Below are positions 1 through 8,745 of a stretch of DNA of 64,000 nucleotides, piece after piece. Below the pieces are notes generated by a model that was given only the letters and a program-made list of their open reading frames with translations, did not search any database and was not told where the DNA came from. The translations under genes were made by a program, and so were the position numbers. Numbering within the stretch: position 1 is the stretch's first letter; each line of letters begins with the position of its first letter. Location of the stretch: the NCBI GenBank assembly GCA_036794825.1, contig DAIRGA010000023.1, positions 1 through 64,000 of the forward strand, read 5' to 3'. The DNA is from RZYY01 sp036794825. Lineage in GTDB: Bacteria > Bacteroidota > Bacteroidia > Bacteroidales > 4484-276.

Positions 1-1
1 G

Positions 2-39
2 AAAAAGCGGGAATCAGCAAGGACGCTGAAACCCGCTTC
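2..39 (-). terminator. Intrinsic terminator after the tRNA pair
   Basis: Read on the minus strand this is a two-part hairpin: outer arms AAGCGGG and CCCGCTT (plus positions 5-11 and 32-38), inner arms TCAGC/GCTGA, followed by a run of U (plus A2-A6). It lies eight bases after the 3' end of tRNA-Pro and would end the two-tRNA transcript. Confidence 0.8.
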
Positions 40-46
40 TACTCCG

Positions 47-121
47 TCGGGGTAGTAAGATTCGAACTTACGACCTCCTGCTCCCAAAGCAGGCGCGCTA
101 ACCGGACTACGCTATACCCCG
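47..121 (-). tRNA. tRNA-Pro (anticodon TGG)
   Basis: The minus strand folds into a cloverleaf: acceptor arms CGGGGTA (115-121) and TACCCCG (48-54), an anticodon arm CCTGC/GCAGG around the loop TTTGGGA, and a T arm GTAAG/CTTAC around TTCGAAT. The anticodon TGG reads proline codons CCN. No CCA is encoded after the discriminator base A at 47, so CCA must be added after transcription. It is the second gene of a short transcript with tRNA-Ser. Confidence 0.93.
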
Positions 122-139
122 AATTAATAAAAGAACTCT

Positions 140-229
<90 letters not shown>

Positions 230-268
230 ATCATCTCAACGAACTATCGTTACTAAAATTTGGGGGTG

Positions 269-298
269 CAAAAATATAAAAAGAAGTAGCACCGACAA
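269..298 (-). promoter_or_regulatory. Bacteroidota-type promoter of the tRNA pair
   Basis: On the minus strand TTG (296-298), a 19-base spacer and TATTTTTG (269-276) match the known Bacteroidota sigma-A pattern of a TTG-type -33 and TAnnTTTG -7. The start region reads GCACCCCCAAA, the same as at the rpsL operon and rpmE promoters in this window. Confidence 0.8.
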
Positions 299-385
299 AC
301 TTTTCCAAGAAATATTTCAAATTCTTTACGGCGCAACAATTTCCCCCTCCCTCTGTTTATTACTGGTCATTATTAATTGATGTGA

Positions 386-1729
386 ATGAAACGTTTACTC
401 AAAGTAACAGCACTTATCCTCCTACTGGTCATTGCATACCTGATTATCCTTAGTCAATTCCCCAAAGAAGCCGGTCGTTTCCCTTTCATAGTAGCCCTGT
501 TTCTCAGTGATTTATACCTCTGGAACTCATTCAGAACATGGATGAAAAGGCAAAAGATTGCGATAAAAATCGGTTTGAGCTTACTATACTGGAGTCCGCT
601 GATCTTATTGAGTTTACTGATTGGAACAAGAATGGCAGATATCGAACTTATTGCTGATGAGAGGGCAGGGCTTCTGATGCAGGGATTCATTTTCAGCGCT
701 TATGCATCAAAACTTCTGCCTGTGGTTTTTCTTATCATCGCCGACCTGATAAAAGGAGGAAAGTTGATGATAAAATTCTCCCACCGGAAACATCAAACAG
801 CAAAAGACAAACTACCCGGTCAGCCAATCACTCGCAGCCTTTTTATTCAGCAGATAGGACTTGTGAGCGGAGGATTGCTATTTTCAGGTTTGATAGCTGG
901 GATGATGAAATGGGTGCACGACTTCAAGATACACCGTCATTCCATCAATTTCGCCAATCTTCCACATAGTTTTAATGGATTCAGGATAGTTCAGATTTCT
1001 GATCTTCATCTTGGTAGCTGGTCGGCAAGTGGTGAACTTGAAACAGCCATTAACCGTATCAATGAACTGAATCCGGATGTCGTATTTTTCACCGGTGATC
1101 TTGTTAACTATAAAACTGATGAAGCATTGGAATTTGAAAGCACCCTATCAAAGCTTCGGGCTGAATATGGTGTCTTTGCAATTTTGGGTAATCATGATTA
1201 TGGTGACTACACCCGCTGGTCATCACCTGAAGCCAAGTCAAAAAATATGACTGATCTCTTCGCTTTTTACCGCCGGATTGGATGGAAGTTATTGAAAAAC
1301 AATCACGCAATTCTCGAAAAACAAGGAGGAAAAATTGCAATTATCGGAGTTGAAAATTGGGGCGCAATCGCCAGATTTCCGCAATATGGCGATATTGAAA
1401 AAGCCAAATCCGGTGCCGAATCAGCTGACCTGAGGATCTTACTTTCGCACGACCCTTCGCATTGGGAAAAGGTAATCAGTACAGGGCATCCTGACATCCA
1501 TCTCACACTATCCGGCCACACACATGGTTTCCAGTTTGGTGTCGAAACGAAATATGTAAAATGGTCGCCGGCTCAATATGCTTATAAGCACTGGGCTGGA
1601 CTCTATTCCAAAGAGTTAGCAGACGGGCGGGAACAATATCTTTATGTTAACCGCGGGCTTGGAACGGTCGGTTATCCTGGCCGGGTTGGCATTTTACCTG
1701 AAATTACCCTGATCGAGCTGACAGCATAA
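386..1729 (+). CDS. Membrane-anchored calcineurin-like metallophosphoesterase
   Basis: A 447-residue protein. The first 170 residues hold about five hydrophobic segments (roughly 5-23, 31-45, 62-80, 100-120, 155-172), so the N-terminus is a membrane anchor. The C-terminal 250 residues carry the calcineurin-like two-metal motifs in order: SDLHLG (D206, H208), TGDLV (D238), GNHD (N269, H270), LSHDP and SGHTHGF. This architecture matches the YkuE/YaeI group, some of which hydrolyse phospholipid-type substrates, but the substrate is not readable from sequence. It stands alone on the plus strand between the tRNA promoter and the convergent Hsp20 gene. No clear Shine-Dalgarno precedes the ATG. Confidence 0.85.
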   Translation: MKRLLKVTALILLLVIAYLIILSQFPKEAGRFPFIVALFLSDLYLWNSFRTWMKRQKIAIKIGLSLLYWSPLILLSLLIGTRMADIELIADERAGLLMQGFIFSAYASKLLPVVFLIIADLIKGGKLMIKFSHRKHQTAKDKLPGQPITRSLFIQQIGLVSGGLLFSGLIAGMMKWVHDFKIHRHSINFANLPHSFNGFRIVQISDLHLGSWSASGELETAINRINELNPDVVFFTGDLVNYKTDEALEFESTLSKLRAEYGVFAILGNHDYGDYTRWSSPEAKSKNMTDLFAFYRRIGWKLLKNNHAILEKQGGKIAIIGVENWGAIARFPQYGDIEKAKSGAESADLRILLSHDPSHWEKVISTGHPDIHLTLSGHTHGFQFGVETKYVKWSPAQYAYKHWAGLYSKELADGREQYLYVNRGLGTVGYPGRVGILPEITLIELTA

Positions 1730-1760
1730 AAAAAACCGGGAAATGTTCCATATCTCCCGG
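1728..1760 (-). terminator. Intrinsic terminator of the Hsp20 gene
   Basis: On the minus strand CCGGGA (1755-1760) pairs with TCCCGG (1736-1741) and is followed by eight U (plus A1728-A1735). It lies just after the Hsp20 stop codon and directly abuts the end of the convergent phosphoesterase gene. The plus orientation has no U run. Confidence 0.8.
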
Positions 1761-1785
1761 CTCAAAAAATTGACTCAAATCAATA

Positions 1786-2223
1786 TTACCCGATAGTAAT
1801 CATACGCTTTGGCTTCTCTTTTGCTTCCTCCTTTTTCGGCAGTATAATATTCAATATGCCTTCGTTGTAGGAGGCTTTGATATCCTTTTCGTCAATTGTG
1901 TTGGGTAAGGTGAAGGTCCTTTTGAACGACTGATAGCTGAATTCCTGGCGGGTGTATTGCCCCTCTTTACTTTCCTCCCGTTTGCTCTCAGTCTCGGCAG
2001 AGATGGTTAATATGTTATTATCGAGCTCGATTTTGAAGTCATCTTTCTTCATCCCCGGAGCTGCCACCTCAACCGTAAAATCATCCTTGCCCTCTTTGAT
2101 GTTTACTGCAGGCATTGTTGAGTCGTTGAAACCCATGTTTGACGCATCAAACAAGTCTCTGTCCAAAAATTCCCTGAACAATGTAGGGAACAAATCTCTG
2201 TTTCTGAATTTTACCAGTGCCAT
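1786..2223 (-). CDS. Hsp20 family small heat-shock protein
   Basis: A 145-residue alpha-crystallin-domain chaperone, the usual length for bacterial Hsp20. The beta-sandwich core runs from about residue 38 (NIKEGKDDFTVEV) to 133; it contains the PGMKKDDFKIEL strand, and the C-terminal part has the conserved A-x-x-x-x-G-I-L motif (ASYNEGIL). A C-terminal IxI/V-like tail is not obvious beyond RMITIG. Such proteins form oligomers that hold unfolding proteins for refolding by DnaK/ClpB. The gene is monocistronic with its own terminator. It has a full AGGAGGA Shine-Dalgarno (2231-2237) seven bases from the ATG, which is unusual among its neighbours and suggests high or conditional translation. Confidence 0.93.
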   Translation of the reverse strand: MALVKFRNRDLFPTLFREFLDRDLFDASNMGFNDSTMPAVNIKEGKDDFTVEVAAPGMKKDDFKIELDNNILTISAETESKREESKEGQYTRQEFSYQSFKRTFTLPNTIDEKDIKASYNEGILNIILPKKEEAKEKPKRMITIG

Positions 2224-2510
2224 TGTTTTGTCCTCCTATAATTTTAAGGTTAAACATTAATTTTGACCTTCTGGGTTGGACAAAAAAAATACCAACAAGA
2301 ATTCTGAAAGCTCGTGAGAAAGGGAAATTTTCAGTATGATGTCGGACAACAAAATGTAATGTATTGAAATAAAATGAGATAAAATTAAAATGGACCTCTG
2401 GTATGATTTTTCGGAAAAATTGTATCAACGACTTTGCCAACTGCAACATTGTCAGAACATTGCAATTTTTTCAGTTGAAAAATGTCAGTTTGACTTTCGA
2501 CAACGAATGA
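2224..2510. other. Intergenic region upstream of Hsp20
   Basis: No gene is supported here. It holds the Hsp20 leader and, at 2467-2482, a short AT-rich inverted repeat (TTTTTCA, two bases, TGAAAAA) just beyond the end of the class V aminotransferase gene. The two-base loop makes it a poor terminator. I do not recognise a TAnnTTTG element for Hsp20. Confidence 0.4.
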
Positions 2511-3980
2511 TTATAATTCAAACCAGTCCTTGATTAAAACCGATTTGTCTTCCGGCTGAAGATAATGATGGAACTCATTGGTCTTGCTATTGTAAATATA
2601 TTCGCTGCCCCACGCTTTGTGGTGTTTCTGCAGGCTTCTAATAGCGTCAATACAATAGTAGAGTTCGTCATTTGTCATGGTGGGATGAAGTGAAAGTCTT
2701 ATCCATCCAGGCTTTTGCGACAAGTCTCCGTGATTTATCAGGTCGGTGATCTGCCTGGATTTGTCATAGCTTACATCAAGCAAAAAGTGACCATAAGTAC
2801 CAGCACAAGCGCAGCCTCCTCTTACCTGAATGCCAAATTTATCGTTCAGCAATTTGACGGCGAGGTTGAAATGGATATCGTCGAAATAAAAAGAGAAAAC
2901 TCCGAGCCTATTGGTAACATTATCGGCCAGGATTCTGATTCCGGGGATTTCGGTTAGTTCATCAAAAGCAATTTTAACCAGCTCTTTTTCACGCATTTCG
3001 ATGTTGTGCACCCCCATTTTATTTTTCAGTTCAATGCATAATGCTGCTTTAATGGTTTGTAAAAAAGGTGGGGTTCCGCCATCTTCCCTCACTTCGATAT
3101 CTTCAACATATTTAAATTCTCCCCAGGGATTGGTCCAATCCACCGTTCCGCCGCCAGGGTTGTCGGGCACAGGGTTATTATAAAGTGAGGAGTTAAAGAT
3201 CAATACGCCGGGTGTGCCGGGGCCACCAAGGAATTTGTGTGGCGAAAAAAGAATAGCATCCAGCGCCATTAAAGGGTCTTCCGGATGCATATTGATGTCA
3301 ACATATGGAGCAGAGGCAGCAAAATCAACGAAACAAATCCCGCCGTTTTGGTGCATCACTTTGGCCATTTCATGGTAAGGGGTAGAAATTCCGGTAACAT
3401 TGGAGCAAGCCGTAAAACTCCCGATCTTCATTTTTCGATTTTTATACTTCTCCAATTCCTGCTTCAGTTCGTCAATGTCCACCAGAAGGTTTTTATCGGG
3501 CTTCAGCTGAACAACATCGGCAATAGTCTCAAACCAGGAAGTGTGGTTGGAATGGTGCTCCATGTGGGTTATAAAAACTACAGGGCGCTCAACCTCCGGC
3601 AGGCAGTTGTGTGCATCCATGCTTTTCATCGTCCTGAATCCGAGGATGCGCTGAAACTTATTAACCACGGTTGTCATCCCTGAACCGGCCGTAATAATTA
3701 CATCTTTCGGCCCGGCATTCACATGTTCCTTAATCCTTTTGTGAGCATAGTGATAAGCGTTGGTCATCAACGTACCTGTTTCGCTGGTTTCGGTGTGCGT
3801 GTTACCCACAAAAGGCCCGAAAGTATTGGTAAGACGTTCTTCGATTGGACGATACAGCCGTCCGCTGGCTATCCAGTCGCCGTAAATAATTTTTTGTCTG
3901 CCAAAAGGCGAATCAAACGTTTGGTCAATTCCTATTATATTTTCGCGGAATGGCTTGAAATGTTGCTCCAGGTTTGACAT
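2511..3980 (-). CDS. Class V PLP-dependent aminotransferase, cysteine desulfurase-like
   Basis: A 489-residue fold-type I PLP enzyme. The Schiff-base lysine is K249 in SPHKFLGGPGTPG and the pyridine-binding aspartate is D219 in VDFAAS. A histidine-rich stretch THMEHHSN at 138-145 matches the H that stacks on PLP in NifS/SufS enzymes, and C390/C392 in RGGCACAG sit where desulfurases carry their active cysteine. It is about 80 residues longer than SufS, with extra sequence at both ends. The family includes desulfurases, selenocysteine lyases and other lyases, so the reaction is uncertain. It stands alone, without iron-sulfur assembly genes nearby. Confidence 0.8.
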   Translation of the reverse strand: MSNLEQHFKPFRENIIGIDQTFDSPFGRQKIIYGDWIASGRLYRPIEERLTNTFGPFVGNTHTETSETGTLMTNAYHYAHKRIKEHVNAGPKDVIITAGSGMTTVVNKFQRILGFRTMKSMDAHNCLPEVERPVVFITHMEHHSNHTSWFETIADVVQLKPDKNLLVDIDELKQELEKYKNRKMKIGSFTACSNVTGISTPYHEMAKVMHQNGGICFVDFAASAPYVDINMHPEDPLMALDAILFSPHKFLGGPGTPGVLIFNSSLYNNPVPDNPGGGTVDWTNPWGEFKYVEDIEVREDGGTPPFLQTIKAALCIELKNKMGVHNIEMREKELVKIAFDELTEIPGIRILADNVTNRLGVFSFYFDDIHFNLAVKLLNDKFGIQVRGGCACAGTYGHFLLDVSYDKSRQITDLINHGDLSQKPGWIRLSLHPTMTNDELYYCIDAIRSLQKHHKAWGSEYIYNSKTNEFHHYLQPEDKSVLIKDWFEL

Positions 3981-4040
3981 AAAATCAAATCAGTTAATTG
4001 GTATCAAAAAGAAAACACATCTCTATGCGTGATTTCGGGG

Positions 4041-4048
4041 CAAAAATA
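4041..4048 (-). promoter_or_regulatory. Probable -7 element of the class V aminotransferase gene
   Basis: The minus strand reads TATTTTTG, matching TAnnTTTG, about 60 bases before the ATG at 3980. No clear TTG is seen at the -33 distance, so the call rests on the -7 element alone. Confidence 0.5.
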
Positions 4049-4143
4049 GCCAATTCAGCCTTATCCATTTCTGATGAAGACAATTTTGACAAATGAGCTG
4101 AAGTACGATGACCTAACATATTCACAATGACACCTCTTACCGG

Positions 4144-4177
4144 AAAAAAAAAGGCTGTTTCTATACGAAACAGCCTC
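4144..4177 (-). terminator. Strong intrinsic terminator after eno
   Basis: On the minus strand AGGCTGTTTC pairs perfectly with GAAACAGCCT (10 base pairs, five-base loop; plus 4152-4161 and 4167-4176) and is followed by nine U (plus A4144-A4152). It is 24 bases after the enolase stop and ends the long ribosomal protein cluster. Confidence 0.93.
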
Positions 4178-4200
4178 TATTATCAATATTGAACGAACGA

Positions 4201-5490
4201 TTAACGTGCGTATTTGAATTCTTTGCCAAGATAGGCAGCCGCGGTTCCCAACTGCTCTTCGATGCGGAGCAGCTGATTGTACTTGGCAATACGGTCGGTG
4301 CGGCTTGCTGATCCGGTTTTAATCTGACCAGTGTTCAGCGCAACTGCAAGGTCGGCGATGGTAGTGTCTTCGGTTTCGCCTGAGCGGTGGCTGATCACTG
4401 CCGTGTAAGCATTACGGTAAGCCATGTTCACTGCGTTGATGGTTTCGGTGAGCGTTCCAATCTGGTTTACTTTAACAAGAATTGAATTTGCAATTCCTTT
4501 ATCAATACCCATTTTTAGCCTTTCGGTATTTGTAACAAAAAGATCATCACCTACCAACTGTATTTTGCCTCCCATTTTTTCGGTCATCAGTTTCCATCCA
4601 GTCCAGTCATCTTCTGCCATACCGTCTTCGATGGATATAATCGGGTATTTGGTTGCCCATCCGTTCCAATAGTCAACCATTTGAGCAGGAGTTAATTTAT
4701 CACCGGTTGACCATTTGAGGTGGTAAACATTTTCTTCGGGGATAAAAAATTCAGAAGCAGCGGGATCCAAAGCCAGATAGATATCTTCGCCGGGTTTGTA
4801 ACCGGCATTTTCGATAGCCTGGAGGATAACGGTGATGGCTTCCTCATTGGATTTGAGATTGGGAGCAAAACCACCTTCATCGCCTACATTTGTGGAGTAA
4901 CCGCCTTTTTTCAGAACAGCTTTCAGGTTGTGAAATACTTCAGCGCCCATCCGTAAGGCTTCAGCAAAATTTGGTGATCCTACTGGCATGATCATAAATT
5001 CCTGGAAGTCAATGCTGTTATCAGCATGTGAACCACCATTCAGGATGTTCATCAGAGGGATCGGAAGTGTGTTGGCTCCGGTTCCACCGATATAACGGTA
5101 AAGGGTCTGCCCTGTTTCAGTTGCAGCGGCGTGGGCACAAGCCAGCGATACTCCGAGAATTGCATTTGCTCCAAGATTGGCTTTGTTAGGTGTACCATCA
5201 AGTTCGATCATTTTCTTGTCAATCTCAATCTGGTCGGTAACAAAAAAGCCCTGTAATTCTTCGTTAAGAACTGTGTTTACATTGTTGACAGCCTTCAAAA
5301 CGCCTTTACCCATATAGCGGATTTTCTCTCCGTCGCGGAGTTCAACTGCCTCGTGAATACCGGTGGAGGCACCGGAAGGTATGGCCGCGCGGCCTACAAC
5401 GCCATTATCGGTCAAAACTTCGACTTCGATGGTCGGATTTCCTCTCGAATCGAGAATCTGACGTGCATGGATGTTTACTATTGTACTCAT
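4201..5490 (-). CDS. eno: Enolase
   Basis: Enolase converts 2-phosphoglycerate to phosphoenolpyruvate in glycolysis, and works as a cytosolic dimer or octamer. The 429-residue length and start (MSTIVNIHARQILDSRGNP) are canonical. Visible motifs are SGASTGIHEAVELRD near residue 40, the Mg2+ aspartate and glutamates (ALDPAAS; SIEDGMAEDDW; VGDDLF), and the signature ILVKVNQIGTLTETI with the catalytic lysine. It follows rplQ by 92 bases with no terminator between, so it probably forms the last gene of the alpha operon or has a weak own promoter. No TAnnTTTG element is seen directly upstream. Confidence 0.98.
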   Translation of the reverse strand: MSTIVNIHARQILDSRGNPTIEVEVLTDNGVVGRAAIPSGASTGIHEAVELRDGEKIRYMGKGVLKAVNNVNTVLNEELQGFFVTDQIEIDKKMIELDGTPNKANLGANAILGVSLACAHAAATETGQTLYRYIGGTGANTLPIPLMNILNGGSHADNSIDFQEFMIMPVGSPNFAEALRMGAEVFHNLKAVLKKGGYSTNVGDEGGFAPNLKSNEEAITVILQAIENAGYKPGEDIYLALDPAASEFFIPEENVYHLKWSTGDKLTPAQMVDYWNGWATKYPIISIEDGMAEDDWTGWKLMTEKMGGKIQLVGDDLFVTNTERLKMGIDKGIANSILVKVNQIGTLTETINAVNMAYRNAYTAVISHRSGETEDTTIADLAVALNTGQIKTGSASRTDRIAKYNQLLRIEEQLGTAAAYLGKEFKYAR

Positions 5491-5582
5491 AGTGATTTGT
5501 TATTGGTTACTATTTATGAAAAAGGGACAAAGCATAGTTTATCATGCCTTATCCCAAAAAGTTTTATTTATGAAACGAAGAT

Positions 5583-6197
5583 TTATTCAGGTTTTTTTTC
5601 TTCGGATTCATCGGCCGTCGGAGCAACTTCATCGGCTGATGTAGCTGGAGCTTCAACCACCTGCTCATCAACGGGTTGTTCATCTGCCACAACCTCCGGG
5701 GTCTCCTCTTCAACAACTTCCGGCTTTGTTTCTTCCACCACCGGAGCAGCTACTTCCTCTTTACGGGTTTTTCCTGATCCTCTTCTTCTGCGGCGACCAC
5801 CTTTTTCGGTTGCTGCGCCTTCTTTGGCTACATACACATCGTTGAAATCAACCAGCTCCATCAGGCACATATCGGCATTATCGCCCAACCGGTATTCGGT
5901 TTTGATGATGCGGGTATATCCACCCGGACGTTCGGCGATTTTAGGTGAAATCTCTCTGAAGAGTTCGGTAACAGCCTCTTTGCTTTGCAGGTAGCTAAAT
6001 ACGACCCTGCGCGAATGTGTAGTATCTTCCTTCGATTTGGTAATCAGCGGTTCTACATAAGTTCTAAGAGCTTTTGCTTTTGCAACCGTTGTGGAAATCC
6101 GCTTATGCAGGATAAGGGATGTAGCCATATTCGACAGCATAGCCTTGCGGTGGCTGCTTGTCCTGCCTAAATGATTAAAATTCTTGCGGTGTCTCAT
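5583..6197 (-). CDS. rplQ: 50S ribosomal protein L17 with long acidic tail
   Basis: Residues 1-120 are a standard L17 (MRHRKNFNHLGRTSSHRKAML at the start, exit-tunnel region of the large subunit). After about residue 133 comes a basic patch (GGRRRRRGSGK) and then about 60 residues rich in E, V, A, P and D ending EEKKPE. The total of 204 residues compares with about 127 in E. coli. Extended L17 tails are known in Bacteroidota; a role for this tail is not known to me. Seven bases separate it from rpoA upstream. Confidence 0.97.
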   Translation of the reverse strand: MRHRKNFNHLGRTSSHRKAMLSNMATSLILHKRISTTVAKAKALRTYVEPLITKSKEDTTHSRRVVFSYLQSKEAVTELFREISPKIAERPGGYTRIIKTEYRLGDNADMCLMELVDFNDVYVAKEGAATEKGGRRRRRGSGKTRKEEVAAPVVEETKPEVVEEETPEVVADEQPVDEQVVEAPATSADEVAPTADESEEKKPE

Positions 6198-6204
6198 TGT
6201 TCAA

Positions 6205-7197
6205 TTATTCCTTGTCTAATTTATACTTCGAAACGTTCATTCCAAATTCAAGGTTCTTATTTCTAACCAGCTCCTCGAGTTCGGTGAGCGATTTTTTTCC
6301 GAAATTCCTGAATTTGAGTAAGTCATTTTTATTGAAAGTTACCAGGTCTCCCAAAGTTTCCACATCAGCAGCTTTCAAACAGTTGAGCGCTCTCACGGAC
6401 AGATCGAGGTCAACAAGTTTAGTTTTGAGCAACTGGCGGATATGGAGTGAATTTTCGTCAAATTCTTCGGTAACCGTTTTGTCTTCTTTTTCCACTGCGA
6501 TCTTTTCATCTGAAAAGAGCATGAAATGGTGAATCAGAATTTTTGCAGCTTCTTTCAAAGCGCCTTTTGGTTCGATGGATCCGTCGGTGGTGATTTCGAT
6601 GGTCAGTTTTTCATAGTCGGTTTTTTGCTCAACCCTAAAATCCTCAACATCATATTTCACATTAACAATCGGTGTATGGATAGAATCCATTGCGATGGTT
6701 CCGATGGGTGCGTTTGGATCTTTATTTTCATCTGCCGGAACGTAACCTCTTCCTTTGTTTATGGTCATCTCCATTGTCAATTTGACTGAAGATTCCATAT
6801 TGCAAATCACTAAATTAGGGTTAAGCACCTGAAATACTGATAAATACTTATTGATATCACCAGCCTTGAAAACTTCCTGGTCTTTAATAACGACCTTTAC
6901 GGTTTCAGAGCTTTCCTGTTCAACGAGCCGTTTGAAACGAATTTGTTTGAGGTTAAGAACTATCTCGACCACATCTTCCACCACGCCCTTGATAGTGGAA
7001 AATTCCTGGTCAACGCCTTCTATTTTGATGCTTGTGATGGCAAAGCCTTCGAGAGAGGAGAGCAAAATTCTGCGAAGCGCATTGCCGATGGTGATTCCAA
7101 ATCCGGGTTCCAGAGGGCGAAATTCAAATTTACCTTTGTAATCGCTCGCTTCGAGCATGATTACTTTTTCAGGCTTTTGAAATGCTAAAATTGCCAT
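6205..7197 (-). CDS. rpoA: RNA polymerase subunit alpha
   Basis: Alpha dimerises to nucleate RNA polymerase assembly, and its C-terminal domain contacts upstream DNA and activators. The 330-residue length is canonical. The N-terminal domain shows FRPLEPGFGITIGNALRRILLSSLEG; the C-terminal helix-hairpin domain shows LDLSVRALNCLKAADVETLG and KNFGKKSLTELEE-like residues. It lies between rpsD (37 bases) and rplQ (7 bases), the standard alpha operon order. Confidence 0.98.
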   Translation of the reverse strand: MAILAFQKPEKVIMLEASDYKGKFEFRPLEPGFGITIGNALRRILLSSLEGFAITSIKIEGVDQEFSTIKGVVEDVVEIVLNLKQIRFKRLVEQESSETVKVVIKDQEVFKAGDINKYLSVFQVLNPNLVICNMESSVKLTMEMTINKGRGYVPADENKDPNAPIGTIAMDSIHTPIVNVKYDVEDFRVEQKTDYEKLTIEITTDGSIEPKGALKEAAKILIHHFMLFSDEKIAVEKEDKTVTEEFDENSLHIRQLLKTKLVDLDLSVRALNCLKAADVETLGDLVTFNKNDLLKFRNFGKKSLTELEELVRNKNLEFGMNVSKYKLDKE

Positions 7198-7234
7198 AAT
7201 TAAACCTTTAGGTTTGCAAATAAGTAATGGGTTG

Positions 7235-7843
7235 TTATTTAGAATAGAGCTCGACGATGATCTGCTCGTTTATGTTCTCCGGAATTTCGTCTCTTTGCGG
7301 ATAGCTTAGCACCTTACCGGCAACTTTCTCCTGATCCCATTCGAGCCAGGGCAACAAAGAGCGGCGTGTTGCTAAAGAATCGGTAATGACCTCAAGTGTT
7401 TTTGACCTTTCACGAACACCAACAGTAAAGCCGGGCTTGATGTGATAGGACGGCACGTTCACCACCTCGCCGTTTACCACGATATGACGATGGGAAACCA
7501 ATTGACGGGCTGCTGCACGTGTCGGCGCAATGCCAAGACGGTAAACTACATTATCGAGTCGTGTTTCGATCAGTTGGAGCAATACTTCACCGGTAATACC
7601 CTCTTTCTTACGGCTGGCTTTCTCAAATGTATTGCGGAACTGACGCTCCAAAATGCCGTAAGTATATTTTGCCTTCTGTTTCTCGGCCAGCTGAATACCA
7701 TATTCAGTGGGCTTCTTGCGCTTTTTGTTCAAGCCATGTTGTCCCGGAGGATAGTTTTTCTTTTCGAAATACTTATCTGATCCGAAGAGTGCTTCACCAA
7801 ATTTTCTGGAAATCTTTGTTTTTGGCCCAATGTATCTTGCCAT
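7235..7843 (-). CDS. rpsD: 30S ribosomal protein S4
   Basis: S4 is a primary 16S rRNA binder that starts 30S assembly and helps ribosomal helicase activity. The 202 residues include the S4 RNA-binding domain (RLDNVVYRLGIAPTRAAARQ, about 94-155). The N-terminal region lacks the CxxC zinc cluster of some bacterial S4 proteins and begins MARYIGPKTKISRKFGEALFG, as usual in Bacteroidota. Gap of 35 bases after rpsK. Confidence 0.97.
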   Translation of the reverse strand: MARYIGPKTKISRKFGEALFGSDKYFEKKNYPPGQHGLNKKRKKPTEYGIQLAEKQKAKYTYGILERQFRNTFEKASRKKEGITGEVLLQLIETRLDNVVYRLGIAPTRAAARQLVSHRHIVVNGEVVNVPSYHIKPGFTVGVRERSKTLEVITDSLATRRSLLPWLEWDQEKVAGKVLSYPQRDEIPENINEQIIVELYSK

Positions 7844-7878
7844 TTTATCTATAATTTAATTTGATAATCAATTAATTA

Positions 7879-8277
7879 TTAAACTCTTCTGCGCTTCGGA
7901 GGGCGGCATCCGTTATGGGGCAATGGGGTGATGTCGTTGATTTCGAGCACCTCAATACCGGCTGAGTGAATGGTTCTGATGGCTGACTCTCTGCCTGCTC
8001 CCGGGCCTTTTACATAAACTTTCACCTTGCGCAGGCCCAGGTCGTAAGCAACCTTTGAGCAATCCTCAGCGGCAGTCTGAGCGGCGTAAGGTGTATTTTT
8101 CTTCGAGCCCCTGAAACCCATTTTTCCGGCTGATGACCAGGAAATTACCTGACCATCGTTGTTGGCAAGGGTAACGATGATGTTGTTAAAAGAAGCGCTG
8201 ATAAAAGCTTTTCCCATAGGTTCTACCTTTACGATCCGTTTCTTTGTGGTTTTACTTGTTTTTGCTGTTTTTGCCAT
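7879..8277 (-). CDS. rpsK: 30S ribosomal protein S11
   Basis: S11 lies on the 30S platform near the mRNA exit region. The 132 residues show ASFNNIIVTLAN near the start and the signature GPGAGRESAIRTIHSAGIEV plus the C-terminal PLPHNGCRPPKRRRV. The lysine- and threonine-rich first 17 residues are a normal extension. It follows rpsM by 62 bases. Confidence 0.98.
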   Translation of the reverse strand: MAKTAKTSKTTKKRIVKVEPMGKAFISASFNNIIVTLANNDGQVISWSSAGKMGFRGSKKNTPYAAQTAAEDCSKVAYDLGLRKVKVYVKGPGAGRESAIRTIHSAGIEVLEINDITPLPHNGCRPPKRRRV

Positions 8278-8339
8278 ATTGAAATTTACTTGTTGACTTG
8301 ATTAATGAAAACAACCAATGAAAGAGGTTTGATTCAGGA

Positions 8340-8720
8340 TTAACCTTTTGGTGCTTTCTTTTTATTAGCAACGGTTTTTTTGCGCCCTTTACGTGTACGG
8401 GCGTTGTTTTTGGTGGATTGTCCTCTCAATGGTAATCCAAGACGATGACGGATTCCGCGGTAGCAACCGATGTCCATCAGTCGTTTGATGTTCATCTGGG
8501 TTTCGGAACGAAGCGCACCTTCTACTTTGTATTCGTCGCTGATGAGTGCGCGGATATTGTTTTGTTCTTCGTCAGACCAATCCTGCACTTTTTTACTTTC
8601 ATCCACTCCCACCTTGTCGAGAATCTCTTTTGCAAGGTTGCGGCCAATGCCATGGATGTATGTCAGACCGACCACGCCCCGCTTATTTTTTGGTAAGTCA
8701 ATACCTGCAATACGTGCCAT
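8340..8720 (-). CDS. rpsM: 30S ribosomal protein S13
   Basis: S13 is at the head of the 30S subunit and contacts the 50S subunit and P-site tRNA. The 126 residues start MARIAGIDLPKNKRGVVGLTY and carry the helix-two-turn-helix core and the basic tail (RTRKGRKKTVANKKKAPKG) that reaches tRNA. First gene of the alpha operon block, 25 bases after rpmJ. Confidence 0.98.
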   Translation of the reverse strand: MARIAGIDLPKNKRGVVGLTYIHGIGRNLAKEILDKVGVDESKKVQDWSDEEQNNIRALISDEYKVEGALRSETQMNIKRLMDIGCYRGIRHRLGLPLRGQSTKNNARTRKGRKKTVANKKKAPKG

Positions 8721-8745
8721 AGTAATTTATCTGTTTAATGATTTG

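Noticed and set aside
2467..2482. Inverted repeat TTTTTCA/TGAAAAA as a terminator for the class V aminotransferase
   Set aside because: Two-base loop, AT-only stem and no U run in the right place; too weak to call.
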